Source: SZUA-229 sp036567985 (GTDB lineage Bacteria; Pseudomonadota; Gammaproteobacteria; SZUA-229). Taken from it: 26,861 nucleotides of DNA. Where the stretch lies: positions 1 through 26,861 of the forward strand of contig DATCTK010000013.1 in the NCBI GenBank assembly GCA_036567985.1, given 5' to 3'. The notes below the pieces were generated by a model, which did no database searches, was not told the DNA's origin, and saw nothing but the letters and a program-made list of their open reading frames with translations. How positions within the stretch are numbered: position 1 is the first letter of the stretch; every line of letters starts with the position of its first letter. A program made the position numbers and the translations under genes. Shown here in pieces: positions 8,498 to 15,836 of this stretch.

Positions 8498-8985
8498 TTT
8501 TCACCTCCGTGTTTAGCGCTGCTGTTTTTTGTGCTGGCAAGGTCTGCCGCTCTATGAATACCCTTGCGCACCCGATTGAAAGTGCCACAACGACAGATAT
8601 TGGTAATATTCTCATCTATGTCCGCATCGGAAGGATACGGGTTGGAATTAAGCAGCGCCGCCGCCGACATAATCATCCCCGGCTGGCAGTAACCACATTG
8701 CGGCACATCCAGTTCTTTCCAGGCCTGCTGCAGCGGGTGGTCATTACTGGCAGACAGCCCTTCGATGGTGAGAATATCCTGGGACGCTTTAAGCGAGGAG
8801 ACGGAGATAAGACAGGAGCGCACCGCTTCACCGTCAATGTTTACTGTACAACTACCGCAGACACCGATGCCGCAACTGTACTTGGTGCCCGTCAGGCCGA
8901 GCTGTTCACGCAGCACCCAGAGCAAGGGCGTGGAACCCTCGACATCGATCTCGAACAGTTCTCCATTGATTTTCAGTTTTATCAT
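8494..8985 (-). CDS. 2Fe-2S subunit of molybdenum hydroxylase (IorA type)
   Basis: A 163-residue small subunit carrying two [2Fe-2S] clusters that pass electrons from the molybdenum site. The plant-ferredoxin-type N-terminal domain has Cys38, Cys43, Cys46 and Cys58 (CGIGVCGSCTVNIDG...C). The helical C-terminal domain has Cys97, Cys100, Cys131 and Cys133 (CGYCQPGM and ICRC). All eight ligands are present. It has no signal peptide and is expected to be folded and exported together with its Tat-tagged partner. It is the first gene of the minus-strand operon, with AGGAG and AGGT upstream of the ATG. The upstream AT-rich segment around 9030-9060 probably contains the promoter. The C-terminal tail after residue 148 is polar and likely disordered. 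Confidence 0.93.
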   Translation of the reverse strand: MIKLKINGELFEIDVEGSTPLLWVLREQLGLTGTKYSCGIGVCGSCTVNIDGEAVRSCLISVSSLKASQDILTIEGLSASNDHPLQQAWKELDVPQCGYCQPGMIMSAAALLNSNPYPSDADIDENITNICRCGTFNRVRKGIHRAADLASTKNSSAKHGGEK

Positions 8986-9137
8986 TTACCTGGCTCCTGT
9001 TGAATGCATCTATTAGCTGCATCGACCTGACTGCATGATATTTTTATAAAATGATTAAAACTCTACACCCCTGAACAAACGAACTCAAGTGCCGGGCCTG
9101 TGTCTCACATAAGGCCAGTTTAACAGCCTGCCAGGTA

Positions 9138-9434
9138 TCAGCATGCCAGTAAACTAATCCTGTCGAGACGAAGGCAATATTGTGTATTATCCTGGGACTC
9201 GGCAATTAAAAACTCCTGCCTGTCTTTCACCAGTATATCTTTCGCAATAACCAGCGCGGTATGCCGTCCATTAGTATCCGACCAGCTAATCTTTAGCGGT
9301 TTTTTATGCATAATGGCAAGCTCATACTGGTCGTGCAGTGCACAGGCTATTGGCTGGTAGGGTTTATTATCCGTGTGCTTAATATCCGTGTGCTTAATAT
9401 CCATGGGTTTATTGTTTATGAGTTTATTGTCCAT
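9138..9434 (-). CDS. rof: Rho-binding antiterminator Rof (YaeO) family
   Basis: A 98-residue protein whose residues 26-98 match the Rof/YaeO Sm-like fold: YQPIACALHDQYELAIMHKK, a central strand pair with ISWSDTNGRHTALVIAKDILV, and FLIAESQ...LRLDRISLL. Rof binds transcription terminator Rho and blocks its loading on RNA. The acidic loop and the LRLDRI strand are conserved. The N-terminal 25 residues are not part of the usual fold: they are five tandem five-residue units (MDNKL, INNKP, MDIKH, TDIKH, TDNKP). The start could therefore be Met1 (9434) or Met11 (9404), and neither has a clear ribosome-binding site. It lies between two divergently oriented redox clusters. Confidence 0.7.
   Translation of the reverse strand: MDNKLINNKPMDIKHTDIKHTDNKPYQPIACALHDQYELAIMHKKPLKISWSDTNGRHTALVIAKDILVKDRQEFLIAESQDNTQYCLRLDRISLLAC
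9360..9434 (-). repeat. Five in-frame 15-bp tandem repeats at the start of rof
   Basis: The DNA encoding residues 1-25 of Rof consists of five consecutive 15-bp units. Two central units are identical (GGATATTAAGCACAC-type, with plus-strand CCGTGTGCTTAATAT at 9371-9385 and 9386-9400). The flanking units are degenerate but keep an xDxKx or xNxKx coding pattern. Each unit preserves the reading frame, so copy-number change lengthens or shortens the N-terminus without a frameshift. Confidence 0.75.
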
Positions 9435-9620
9435 AATTGAGGCTATACTTATACATATTCCAGTATTTTACTTATTGCCTGCACTTTCGTTATACCGCTT
9501 GTCGTTGTTGCGCATTTGTCAGTCGACAAGGGTTAACGTTAGAATACAGGAAACGGAATTAATTCCGTGTCTGCTTTCTGTTTCAGGCAGGCCACTATCA
9601 AAACGACCGGAGCATGCTTT

Positions 9621-10103
9621 ATGAAAACCAGGAGCTGGCTGTTTCTTATTTCCCTGCTGTTACCCGGCAACATTGCACTGGCGGCGGACAACAATGCCCC
9701 CTGGGGTCACGCCAGTGCAACTGAGATAAACTATAAACCACACAAGGTTGTTTATGATGTTGCCGCATACAGCATGGCCGCGTTTAGCAATGTACTTGAC
9801 CGGGTCAGTTATCTGAATACGGTATACGAAGCAGACCCGTTTGACTCCTCAATCATACTCGTACTCCACGGTGACGAGATACCCTATTTTGCAATCGAAA
9901 ACTACAATAAGCACAAGGAACTTATGAGCCGGGCGAAAAGCCTGCAGGACAGCGGCAACATCGAGTTCCGCATGTGCACGCTGGCCGCGCAAAGTCATGG
10001 CTTTAAACCCGATGAGATTCACGGCTTTGTCAAGATGGTACCCATGGCAGATGCAGAAATCATTCGCCTGCAACAGGAGCAGAACCATGCCTATATGCGG
10101 TAA
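9621..10103 (+). CDS. Secreted DsrE-like protein
   Basis: A 160-residue exported protein. The ATG at 9621 has GGAG 8 nt upstream and begins a good Sec signal (MKTRSWLFLISLLLPGNIALA). The mature domain has the DsrE/DsrF-like fold pattern: VVYDVAAYSMAAFSNVLDRVSYLNTVYE, then SSIILVLHGDEIPYF, a helix, and IEFRMCTLAAQSHGFKPDEI followed by VPMADAEIIRLQQEQNHAYM. Cys119 in RMCTLAA occupies the place of the reactive Cys of DsrE-type sulfur carriers. Periplasmic relatives are often found beside redox or quinoprotein gene clusters, and their function is not settled. Its last 17 nt overlap the hydrolase gene downstream. Confidence 0.75.
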   Translation: MKTRSWLFLISLLLPGNIALAADNNAPWGHASATEINYKPHKVVYDVAAYSMAAFSNVLDRVSYLNTVYEADPFDSSIILVLHGDEIPYFAIENYNKHKELMSRAKSLQDSGNIEFRMCTLAAQSHGFKPDEIHGFVKMVPMADAEIIRLQQEQNHAYMR

Positions 10104-11106
10104 TCGATACCTGCTAATTGCAGGCCTGCTGTGCAGCCTGTTTAGCGCCAGCCTGTCCGCTGCTGATGCGGTGGATACACCCTATGGTACTGTCACCTTA
10201 CCGTTTGCTTTGCATCAGGTTCCCGATGCGCCGGTGTATTACATTATTGGTGCCTCCGGCGTGCCAGGGGGCAATAATGAAGGCCATACCTCGAACGCCG
10301 GTTTTGTTGTTACCGATGAAGGTGTGGTGGTGTTTGATGCACTCGGTACACCCGCGCTTGGGTATCGCATGATTCAACGCATCCGTGAAGTGACCGACAA
10401 GCCCATTAAAAAGGTCGTGATCAGTCATTACCACGCAGATCACATCTATGGTCTGCAGGCCTTTAAGGAGCATGGCGACAAACCCGAGGTGATTGCACAG
10501 CAACACACACTGGGCTATGTGGGCGGCAGTCGCGATACCCAGGGTGAAGCCGCACAGCGCCGGCTGCAACAACGACGCGAAGCGCTGTTTCCATGGGTAG
10601 ACGAGAATACCTACCTGGTTGCGCCGGATATTACCTTTGACAGGGAATACAGCTTCAAGCTGGGTGGTTTAAGCTTTGAAATACGCCACCTGGGCCCGGC
10701 TCATGCCCCCGGAGACAGCATTATGCTGGTCAGGGAGCCCGGCATTCTGTTCAGTGGCGATGTTATTTACAAGGGTCGTATTCCATTTCTGGACAGCCCC
10801 GAAACCGATGTGCGTCACTGGCTTAAGGAACTGGACTACCTCACCAATATGAAACCTGCACCGGCTTATTTCATCCCCGGTCATGGTGATGCCGACAGTA
10901 ACCTGGCCCATTCACTGGTCTTTACCCGGGATTATATTAAATTCGTCATCAAAGCCATGACAAAGGCACTGGAGAACCTGCAACCCTTCGACCAGGCATA
11001 CAGGGAGACCGATTGGTCGGCGTATGAAAAACTGCCTGCATTCGATGCAAGTAATCGTGGTAATGCTTACCGGGTTTACCTGGAGCTGGAACCGGAGCTT
11101 TTCTGA
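10087..11106 (+). CDS. Secreted metallo-beta-lactamase-fold hydrolase (SoxH / quinoprotein relay type)
   Basis: A 339-residue exported metallohydrolase. AGGAG upstream of the ATG at 10087 and the resulting signal peptide (MPICGNRYLLIAGLLCSLFSASLSA) set the start inside the dsrE-like gene. The zinc-binding motifs are complete: HYHADH (His114, His116, Asp118, His119), His206 in GPAHAPGD, Asp225 in LFSGD and His266 in PGHGD. Together with GFVVTDEGVVVFDA near the N-terminus, this matches the SoxH-like family often encoded with periplasmic quinoprotein or methanol-dehydrogenase-type systems. The substrate is unknown. The 17-nt overlap implies coupled translation with the DsrE-like protein. A weak AACCC/GGGTT hairpin lies just after the stop. 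Confidence 0.88.
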   Translation: MPICGNRYLLIAGLLCSLFSASLSAADAVDTPYGTVTLPFALHQVPDAPVYYIIGASGVPGGNNEGHTSNAGFVVTDEGVVVFDALGTPALGYRMIQRIREVTDKPIKKVVISHYHADHIYGLQAFKEHGDKPEVIAQQHTLGYVGGSRDTQGEAAQRRLQQRREALFPWVDENTYLVAPDITFDREYSFKLGGLSFEIRHLGPAHAPGDSIMLVREPGILFSGDVIYKGRIPFLDSPETDVRHWLKELDYLTNMKPAPAYFIPGHGDADSNLAHSLVFTRDYIKFVIKAMTKALENLQPFDQAYRETDWSAYEKLPAFDASNRGNAYRVYLELEPELF

Positions 11107-11259
11107 AACCCTGCTCTGATCACGGGTTCAAGCCAGGGCTAACTGCAGGAATATATGTAAAGAAAGTAGCGACCTACCATCCCTGTAGCGTCGCATAATA
11201 ATCAGCTATATTTACTATCCGAGTTAAAAATCAGATATATGAATGTGAACGCATAATCT

Positions 11260-11472
11260 TTACTGCGTTTTCTCACGCAGCTTATCACCCGCTTCTTCTA
11301 TCTCTTCGCCTGTTTCTTCTACGGCACTATCGATTTTTTCACCTGTTTGTTCTATGGCATTATCTATTTTTTCGCCAGCTTTTTCAGCCGGCCCTTCATT
11401 AGATTCACAACCGGTCAATATATTAGCGGCAAGAACAAGTGCGACGATGGGTATTAAACTTAGTAGTTTCAT
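11260..11472 (-). CDS. Small lipoprotein with amphipathic 11-residue repeats
   Basis: A 70-residue lipoprotein. The signal ends in a lipobox LTGC (Cys22), and the residue after the Cys is Glu. The mature part is a charged amphipathic helix built of 11-residue units (AGEKIDNAIEQ, TGEKIDSAVEE, TGEEIEEAGDK), resembling the undecad repeats of LEA- and CsbD/YtxH-like stress proteins and entericidin-type small lipoproteins. GAGGAG stands before the ATG. It is likely anchored in the outer membrane with the helix in the periplasm. It is followed upstream by another exported helical protein (11566-12027), which suggests a shared envelope-stress role, but this is inference. Confidence 0.75.
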   Translation of the reverse strand: MKLLSLIPIVALVLAANILTGCESNEGPAEKAGEKIDNAIEQTGEKIDSAVEETGEEIEEAGDKLREKTQ

Positions 11473-11565
11473 TAATATCTCTCCTCATTTTCATAAATTA
11501 ATTTATATGATTATAATTAATAATTAATCTATTTCTTCGATGACTATCACATTTAAACAGGCCGA

Positions 11566-12027
11566 CTAAAACTCGTTCTTCGCATCATCATAAGACTTTT
11601 GCAGCTCCTCAAAACTTTTCACGAAGCCTGACTTTATTTCCATCCACGCATTACCTGTACTATGTTGCATTCGACCATACCACTCTGACAGATCATTACG
11701 TTGTTGTCTAATAGCTTCGAGAGCATCTCGGGCCTGCTGACGTGAAGCCTTGTCCATATGATCTGCCTGCTCATAAAGTCGCTGCTGCATATCTTTTATA
11801 TCAGCATCAAGTTCATGCAGAGTATCCTCCACTTGCCTGCCAGCCTCGTCACGCTGCTCGACTGAATAATTTTTGATTGCAGCTGCAGCTTCACCCATTT
11901 TCTTTTGAACCTGTTCGAACGATGTTTTATCAGCAGAAGCGGATGCTGCAAAAGAGACAGATGCCACAGCTGAAACAATAGCCAGAACAACCCATGAAAG
12001 GGTTTTATTTCCTACAGGTAAGTTCAT
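11566..12027 (-). CDS. Secreted coiled-coil protein, sll1863-like stress family
   Basis: A 153-residue protein with a hydrophobic signal or anchor segment (LSWVVLAIVSAVASVSFAASASA, roughly residues 10-32) and an entirely helical, highly charged remainder predicted to form coiled coils. Heptad-like runs are seen around QVQKKMGEAAAAIKNY and ALEAIRQQRNDLSEWYGRM. The composition and length resemble proteins annotated as sll1863-family stress response proteins, which have no known enzymatic activity. AAGGAG precedes the ATG. It lies 93 nt upstream of the small lipoprotein gene on the same strand. The assignment rests on general pattern, not on a diagnostic motif. Confidence 0.6.
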   Translation of the reverse strand: MNLPVGNKTLSWVVLAIVSAVASVSFAASASADKTSFEQVQKKMGEAAAAIKNYSVEQRDEAGRQVEDTLHELDADIKDMQQRLYEQADHMDKASRQQARDALEAIRQQRNDLSEWYGRMQHSTGNAWMEIKSGFVKSFEELQKSYDDAKNEF

Positions 12028-12342
12028 CTCAACTTCTCCTTTTAAAAATAATATAAAATTACACTGAAACGGTAGTTATAGCATTCAAAATTATCCATCA
12101 ATGAAATAACAACCAGTCAATCATAAAATCTTGATGATTAGTGATTTCAAGTCATCAGTAAATTTATTATTTTTCACTACCCCTGTGTACTTTAACGGCG
12201 TGATATCCGGCGTCACAGTAATCGTTCTCGTAACACTCGCTGCCATCCTGTTGCTAACCAGCCTGGCTGATTGCCCTGGCTTATAAAAGTCAATGATCAG
12301 CCGATTCAGCACGAGCAATTCACAGCCCATTTATTTATCAAT
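12028..12342. other. AT-rich intergenic stretch, no convincing gene
   Basis: About 315 bp between the coiled-coil gene and the RibD-like gene. A 69-codon minus-strand frame (12121-12330) has no ribosome-binding site or recognisable domain, and I do not call it. The segment next to 12028-12060 is strongly AT-rich and probably contains the promoter of the coiled-coil gene. No clear hairpin terminator is seen. Confidence 0.5.
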
Positions 12343-13188
12343 TTATTTATGTATCAAATCATAGATACCGAAGAGCTGAGCAAAACTGTCGCCTGCGTGC
12401 TGATCATAATAGAGTGCACGTAAACTGAAATCCGCAGGTGGATTCAATAAATGTCCCTCGAACAGGGTGTCGAAAGATACGCCACCGATTAAGCGATTCG
12501 CCTGTGTCAGATAAATTCGATCAAGCACTTGCGCCCGCACCAGGGTTTCCAGCACACCGGGGCCGGCAATCGAATATATATTACGAAACCCTTCCCCGGT
12601 AAGCAGCTCCACCAACCGACCACCTTCAACCCGGCTGTCATCGCCTGCGTAAAGCATGTGTGCACCGCACTGTTCAATCTCCTGCACCCTGTCTGCACTG
12701 GCGCTATGCTTTGCGCCGGTTGCAACATAGACGCCGCGATGCTGTAATGCCTGCAGCTGGCTCAGGGGCAAATCCAGGCTGGCACTCAGCACTACGACCG
12801 CAGGTTGAGGCTTGAAACCCTGCTGCAGTCGCCATTCCAGTAGATCGGCAAAAGCCGGATCATCGCTTACTGGCAAGCTCGCCTGCGCTTTACCCAGTGA
12901 CAGTTCACGAAGGTAACGTGCGCTGACCAGCAGGACATCTGCACCTGCTGCCAGCTCCTGGTACAATCGCCAGTCCCGTGGGTTGGTAATGTGTCCCGGC
13001 ACACCCCGTTCACCGCTAACCGGGTGATCAATCGCGATGCGCCCGTCAAGACTGCTAATATAATTGGTATACACCAGTGGAGTACCGGCCTCTCTCGCAT
13101 CATCGGCAAGCAGCTGCAGGTAAAGCCCTTGCAGCTTGAGCTCAGGCTGCATTACAGGATATAACTGGGTAACGCTATCAACAGACAA
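12343..13188 (-). CDS. RibD C-terminal-domain reductase (dihydrofolate-reductase-like)
   Basis: A 281-residue NADPH-dependent reductase-like protein with one RibD-C domain. Visible elements are VYTNYISSLDGRIAID near residues 36-51, WRLYQELAAGADVLLVSARYL near 72, a strand VVVLSASLDLPL, and the glycine-rich SIAGPGVLETLVRAQVLDRIYLTQANRLIGG in the C-terminal third. RibD reduces a pyrimidine ribosyl intermediate in riboflavin synthesis, but proteins with the isolated domain have varied or unknown substrates. The start is TTG at 13188, preceded by a perfect GGAGG with 7-nt spacing. The longer in-frame ATG at 13263 would overlap the upstream gene by 47 nt. It follows the unknown gene at 13217 by 28 nt, so the two are probably co-transcribed. 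Confidence 0.82.
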   Translation of the reverse strand: MSVDSVTQLYPVMQPELKLQGLYLQLLADDAREAGTPLVYTNYISSLDGRIAIDHPVSGERGVPGHITNPRDWRLYQELAAGADVLLVSARYLRELSLGKAQASLPVSDDPAFADLLEWRLQQGFKPQPAVVVLSASLDLPLSQLQALQHRGVYVATGAKHSASADRVQEIEQCGAHMLYAGDDSRVEGGRLVELLTGEGFRNIYSIAGPGVLETLVRAQVLDRIYLTQANRLIGGVSFDTLFEGHLLNPPADFSLRALYYDQHAGDSFAQLFGIYDLIHK

Positions 13189-13200
13189 ATTGATTCCTCC
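13186..13200 (-). promoter_or_regulatory. Ribosome-binding site deciding a TTG start
   Basis: On the minus strand GGAGG (13200-13196) is followed after 7 nt by TTG (13188-13186). This is the strongest Shine-Dalgarno match near the gene and argues against the upstream ATG at 13263. Confidence 0.7.
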
Positions 13201-13216
13201 GCAACTACGACGGGTT

Positions 13217-13567
13217 TCAGTTATGCTGGTTCCAGTTATTAAAGGCCAGTAACCAGCTACCAATATCGGGATAGGATTGCTCTCGTGCCATCAGGTGTTC
13301 ACCCAGGGCAATCATCAGCTCGCGGAAATCCTGTATTTCGAACTGCCATTGCCAGTCATCAATACCAGGATTATCCGCCAGTGCTTCATTGGCCACTGAA
13401 CCTGCCCCACCCCACATGCGTTTTGAATTGAGTCGCGCATAGAGCGCTTCTGTATCACTGTCTGCCAGCTCAACCAGCTCTGCCACCCAGTCGGCTTCAA
13501 CACTCTGATGCGTGACTAAAATAACATGCAGTCGTTGCAGGTTTTGCTGGATATCAAACGTACTCAT
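13217..13567 (-). CDS. Conserved-looking protein of unknown function
   Basis: A 116-residue, acidic, probably cytoplasmic protein that I do not recognise. It begins with a helix (FDIQQNLQRLHVILVTHQS), continues with a helix rich in Glu and Asp, then a striking KRMWGGAGSVANEAL segment (around 49-63), DDWQWQFEIQDFRELMIALGEHL and an aromatic C-terminus (SWLLAFNNWNQHN). No signal peptide or membrane segment is seen. It lies between the ABC exporter genes and the RibD-like gene on the same strand, 23 nt after the permease stop (13591) and 28 nt before the reductase start, which suggests an operon tail. No function is proposed. Confidence 0.65.
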   Translation of the reverse strand: MSTFDIQQNLQRLHVILVTHQSVEADWVAELVELADSDTEALYARLNSKRMWGGAGSVANEALADNPGIDDWQWQFEIQDFRELMIALGEHLMAREQSYPDIGSWLLAFNNWNQHN

Positions 13568-13590
13568 TGCTTTATATTCATTGTTTCATA

Positions 13591-14352
13591 TCATTGCTTG
13601 AGGCGATAACCGGTTTTAAACATCCACCAGGCAATAAACAGACAGGCAAACATAAACAGAATAATCATCCACAGGCTCAGCCACACACTCACATCCGCCA
13701 CTTCAAAAAAACTCCAGCGGAAACCGCTGACCAGGTACACCACCGGATTGAAAAAACTTATGGTCTGCCAGGCCGGTGGCAACATATCGATGGAATAAAA
13801 CGTACCACCCAGAAACACCAGCGGGGTGATTACTAACAGCGGAACTATCTGCAGTTTCTCGAAGTCCTTTGCCCATAAACCGATAATAAATCCCAGCAGG
13901 CTGAACGAAATACAGGTTAACAGCAAAAATAGCACCATCCAGTATGGATGGGCAATGTGCATCTCAACAAAAAAGCTGGCGGTGAGCAGAATAATCACGC
14001 CGATTATCAACGACTTGGTTGCCGCCGCGCCCACATAGCCCAGCACAATCTCAAAACTGGATACCGGCGCCGACAGCACTTCATAAATCTGCCCGGTAAA
14101 GCGCGGAAAGAAAATACCAAAGGAGGCATTGGACAGGCTCTGTGTCAGAATTGCCAGCATCATTAAACCCGGAACAATAAAGTAACCGTAGCTAACGCCA
14201 TTAATGCTCTCAATACGCGAACCGATGGCCGAACCGAATACCACAAAATACAAAACCGTGGAGAGAATCGGCGAGGCAAAGCTTTGCGCTACGGTTTCAA
14301 AGGCGCGTTTCATTTCGTATTTATAAATCACTCTAACCGCACGCAGGTTCAT
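13591..14352 (-). CDS. ABC-2 type transporter permease (YadH-like)
   Basis: A 253-residue inner-membrane protein with six hydrophobic segments in the ABC-2 arrangement: around LSTVLYFVVFG, GYFIVPGLMMLAIL, IIGVIILLTAS, MVLFLLLTCISFSLLGFIIGL, IVPLLVITPLVFLGGTFY and LWMIILFMFACLFIAWWMF. The motif FLGGTFYSIDMLPPAWQ before the last loop is typical of the YadH/NodJ-type exporters. It forms a transporter with the ATP-binding protein encoded just upstream. Its ATG overlaps that gene's stop (ATGA, 14349-14352), so expression is coupled. The transported substrate cannot be inferred. Confidence 0.9.
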   Translation of the reverse strand: MNLRAVRVIYKYEMKRAFETVAQSFASPILSTVLYFVVFGSAIGSRIESINGVSYGYFIVPGLMMLAILTQSLSNASFGIFFPRFTGQIYEVLSAPVSSFEIVLGYVGAAATKSLIIGVIILLTASFFVEMHIAHPYWMVLFLLLTCISFSLLGFIIGLWAKDFEKLQIVPLLVITPLVFLGGTFYSIDMLPPAWQTISFFNPVVYLVSGFRWSFFEVADVSVWLSLWMIILFMFACLFIAWWMFKTGYRLKQ

Positions 14353-15287
14353 GAAGCCACCTCAACTGCAGGTTTTACCAGCTTAACAAAAATTTCTTCC
14401 AGCGAGGTTTTCATACTGTGCACGTCTTTTATCACCAGATCGGCCTGCTGAATTAATTGCAGTAATTCATTAATGCCGGTATCACTCTTTAACGGATCGT
14501 AGGTATAGGTCAGGGCGCTGCCATCTTCTGATAATTCCAGTGCAAACCCGGCCAGGGTCACCGGCAACGAAGGCAAAGGTTCCTGCAATTCAATCAATAG
14601 CTGGCGTTTACCCAGCTTGTGCATCAGCGCGACCTTGTCGTCGAGTAACAGTAACTCGCCTTTATTAATAACCCCCACCCGATCGGCAATGGCTTCCGCT
14701 TCCTCGATATAATGGGTGGTAAGAATAATCGTCACCCCGGTTTCACGCAGCTTTTCCACCAGGGCCCACATGTCCTTACGCAGATCCACATCCACACCGG
14801 CAGTGGGTTCATCCAGGAACAGCACCCTGGGCTCATGTACCAGCGCCTTGGCAATCAGCACCCGGCGTTTCATACCGCCGGATAGCGCCATAATCATGGC
14901 ATTGCGTTTATCCCACAGTGACAGATCTTTCAGCACTTTTTCCAGGTAGGCAGGATCATGTTTTTTCGCAAACAGCCCGCGACTGAAACACAGGGTATCC
15001 CACACGGTTTCAAATGCACCCAGGGTTAACTCCTGGGGCACCAGGCCGATCAGGTCACGGGTAATGCGATAATCCTTGACGGTATCATAACCATCCACCG
15101 TCACCTGGCCCGCACTGGCATTCACAATGCCGCAGATAATCGAGATCAGCGTAGTTTTGCCCGCGCCATTGGGCCCCAGTAGCGCGAGGATCTCGCCCTT
15201 ATGGATATCCAGGTTTACCTGCTTGAGCGCATGGAAGCCGCCCTTATAGGTTTTTGATAGATTGGAAACTGAAACTATGGTTTGCAT
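14349..15287 (-). CDS. ABC transporter ATP-binding protein (YadG-like)
   Basis: A 312-residue cytoplasmic ATPase powering the ABC-2 permease downstream. Motifs in order are Walker A GPNGAGKTTL (near residue 38), the Q-loop in LIGLVPQEL, signature LSGGMKRRVLIAKAL (near 140), Walker B VLFLDEP, the D-loop GVDVD and the switch His in LTTHYIEEAEAIADRVG. The last 80 residues form the extra C-terminal domain of drug/YadG-type ATPases. The ribosome-binding site before the ATG at 15287 is weak (AAAAAAACC). It is the first gene of an apparent four-gene minus-strand run that continues through the permease, the unknown protein and the RibD-like reductase. Confidence 0.93.
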   Translation of the reverse strand: MQTIVSVSNLSKTYKGGFHALKQVNLDIHKGEILALLGPNGAGKTTLISIICGIVNASAGQVTVDGYDTVKDYRITRDLIGLVPQELTLGAFETVWDTLCFSRGLFAKKHDPAYLEKVLKDLSLWDKRNAMIMALSGGMKRRVLIAKALVHEPRVLFLDEPTAGVDVDLRKDMWALVEKLRETGVTIILTTHYIEEAEAIADRVGVINKGELLLLDDKVALMHKLGKRQLLIELQEPLPSLPVTLAGFALELSEDGSALTYTYDPLKSDTGINELLQLIQQADLVIKDVHSMKTSLEEIFVKLVKPAVEVAS

Positions 15288-15490
15288 GGTTTTTTTATGT
15301 CATGGATGGTAGAAATTGCGCGAGCTGCATTCTAACATTTTTTACGCCGGATTTGCGCCGGGCTTTCTGCCCGGTTGAAAGGGAGCACAATCAGTGTGCC
15401 TTTTATTTACTCAGCTTGATACAGAACATTATAAAAAACGCATTCCAGTTATCGTAGCCCTCGATATCTTCAATCGACTGCAGCCCGATT
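15288..15490. other. Intergenic segment with GC-rich dyads upstream of the ABC operon
   Basis: No intact gene. It contains CGGATTTGCGCCGG and GGGCTTTCTGCCCGG dyads around 15346-15375 and a weak GCACA/TGTGC hairpin followed by TTTTATTT near 15385-15407. The promoter of the ABC operon is expected close to 15288-15330. No recognisable protein similarity could be read in 15400-15490. Confidence 0.4.
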
Positions 15491-15732
15491 GCTGTTTGAG
15501 GTAGTCCAGCGCTGGAAAAACACATGGGGGTTCTGCGAACCGCCACGCAATACCGGGTGACTGGGAGACAAACCCCGTTATCGGTGGCATTAATTAATTC
15601 GCCATCCAGCATGGCGCGGACGACGTCTTTATCGACAGCCTCAATCTTGCTGGTTTCATGGGAGGTGCGAAAGCCATCGAAAAAAAGCAGCATGGTAATG
15701 CGGCTTCGCAAGGTGGCCGCCTGGGAAATATT
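15491..15732 (-). pseudogene. nifJ: Decayed fragment of nifJ (pyruvate:ferredoxin/flavodoxin oxidoreductase)
   Basis: On the minus strand the frame ending the fragment's first part reads ISQAATLRSRI, then FFDGFRTSHETSKIEAVD and VRAMLDGELINA. This closely follows the NifJ segment AATLxSRIPFLHFFDGFRTSHE. After a one-base deletion near 15586 the next frame reads HR-stop-RGLSPSHPVLRG and GSQNPHVFFQ, matching the following NifJ segment (HRARGLSPDHPVLRGxxQNPDxFFQ). The TAA nonsense codon lies at 15578-15580. Only about 80 of roughly 1200 residues remain, so this is an inactive relic. Its 5' edge meets the heptamer repeat at 15736-15763. The identification is from pattern recognition of highly conserved NifJ motifs. 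Confidence 0.8.
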
Positions 15733-15735
15733 GGT

Positions 15736-15763
15736 AGTCGTTGGTCTTTAGTCATTGGTCGTT
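15736..15763. repeat. Four alternating heptamers
   Basis: Reads AGTCGTT-GGTCTTT-AGTCATT-GGTCGTT, i.e. two near-identical 14-bp units of two heptads each. It lies exactly at the 5' edge of the nifJ relic and breaks its reading frame. Short heptanucleotide arrays of this type occur in several bacterial genomes as non-coding junction sequences. Confidence 0.6.
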
Positions 15764-15836
15764 TGTCCGCTCGGCGGAACACCCCAACAGGTGTGGGATG
15801 TGGCATTTTCCCTGTCACTTTCCGAATATCCCCCCC

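Noticed and set aside
9360..9434. Could the 15-bp repeats be a CRISPR or iteron array?
   Set aside because: Units are contiguous without spacers, degenerate, and in frame with rof; no replication or cas genes nearby.
12121..12330. 69-codon minus-strand open frame in the AT-rich gap
   Set aside because: No ribosome-binding site, no recognisable domain, unusual composition compared with neighbours; not called as a gene.
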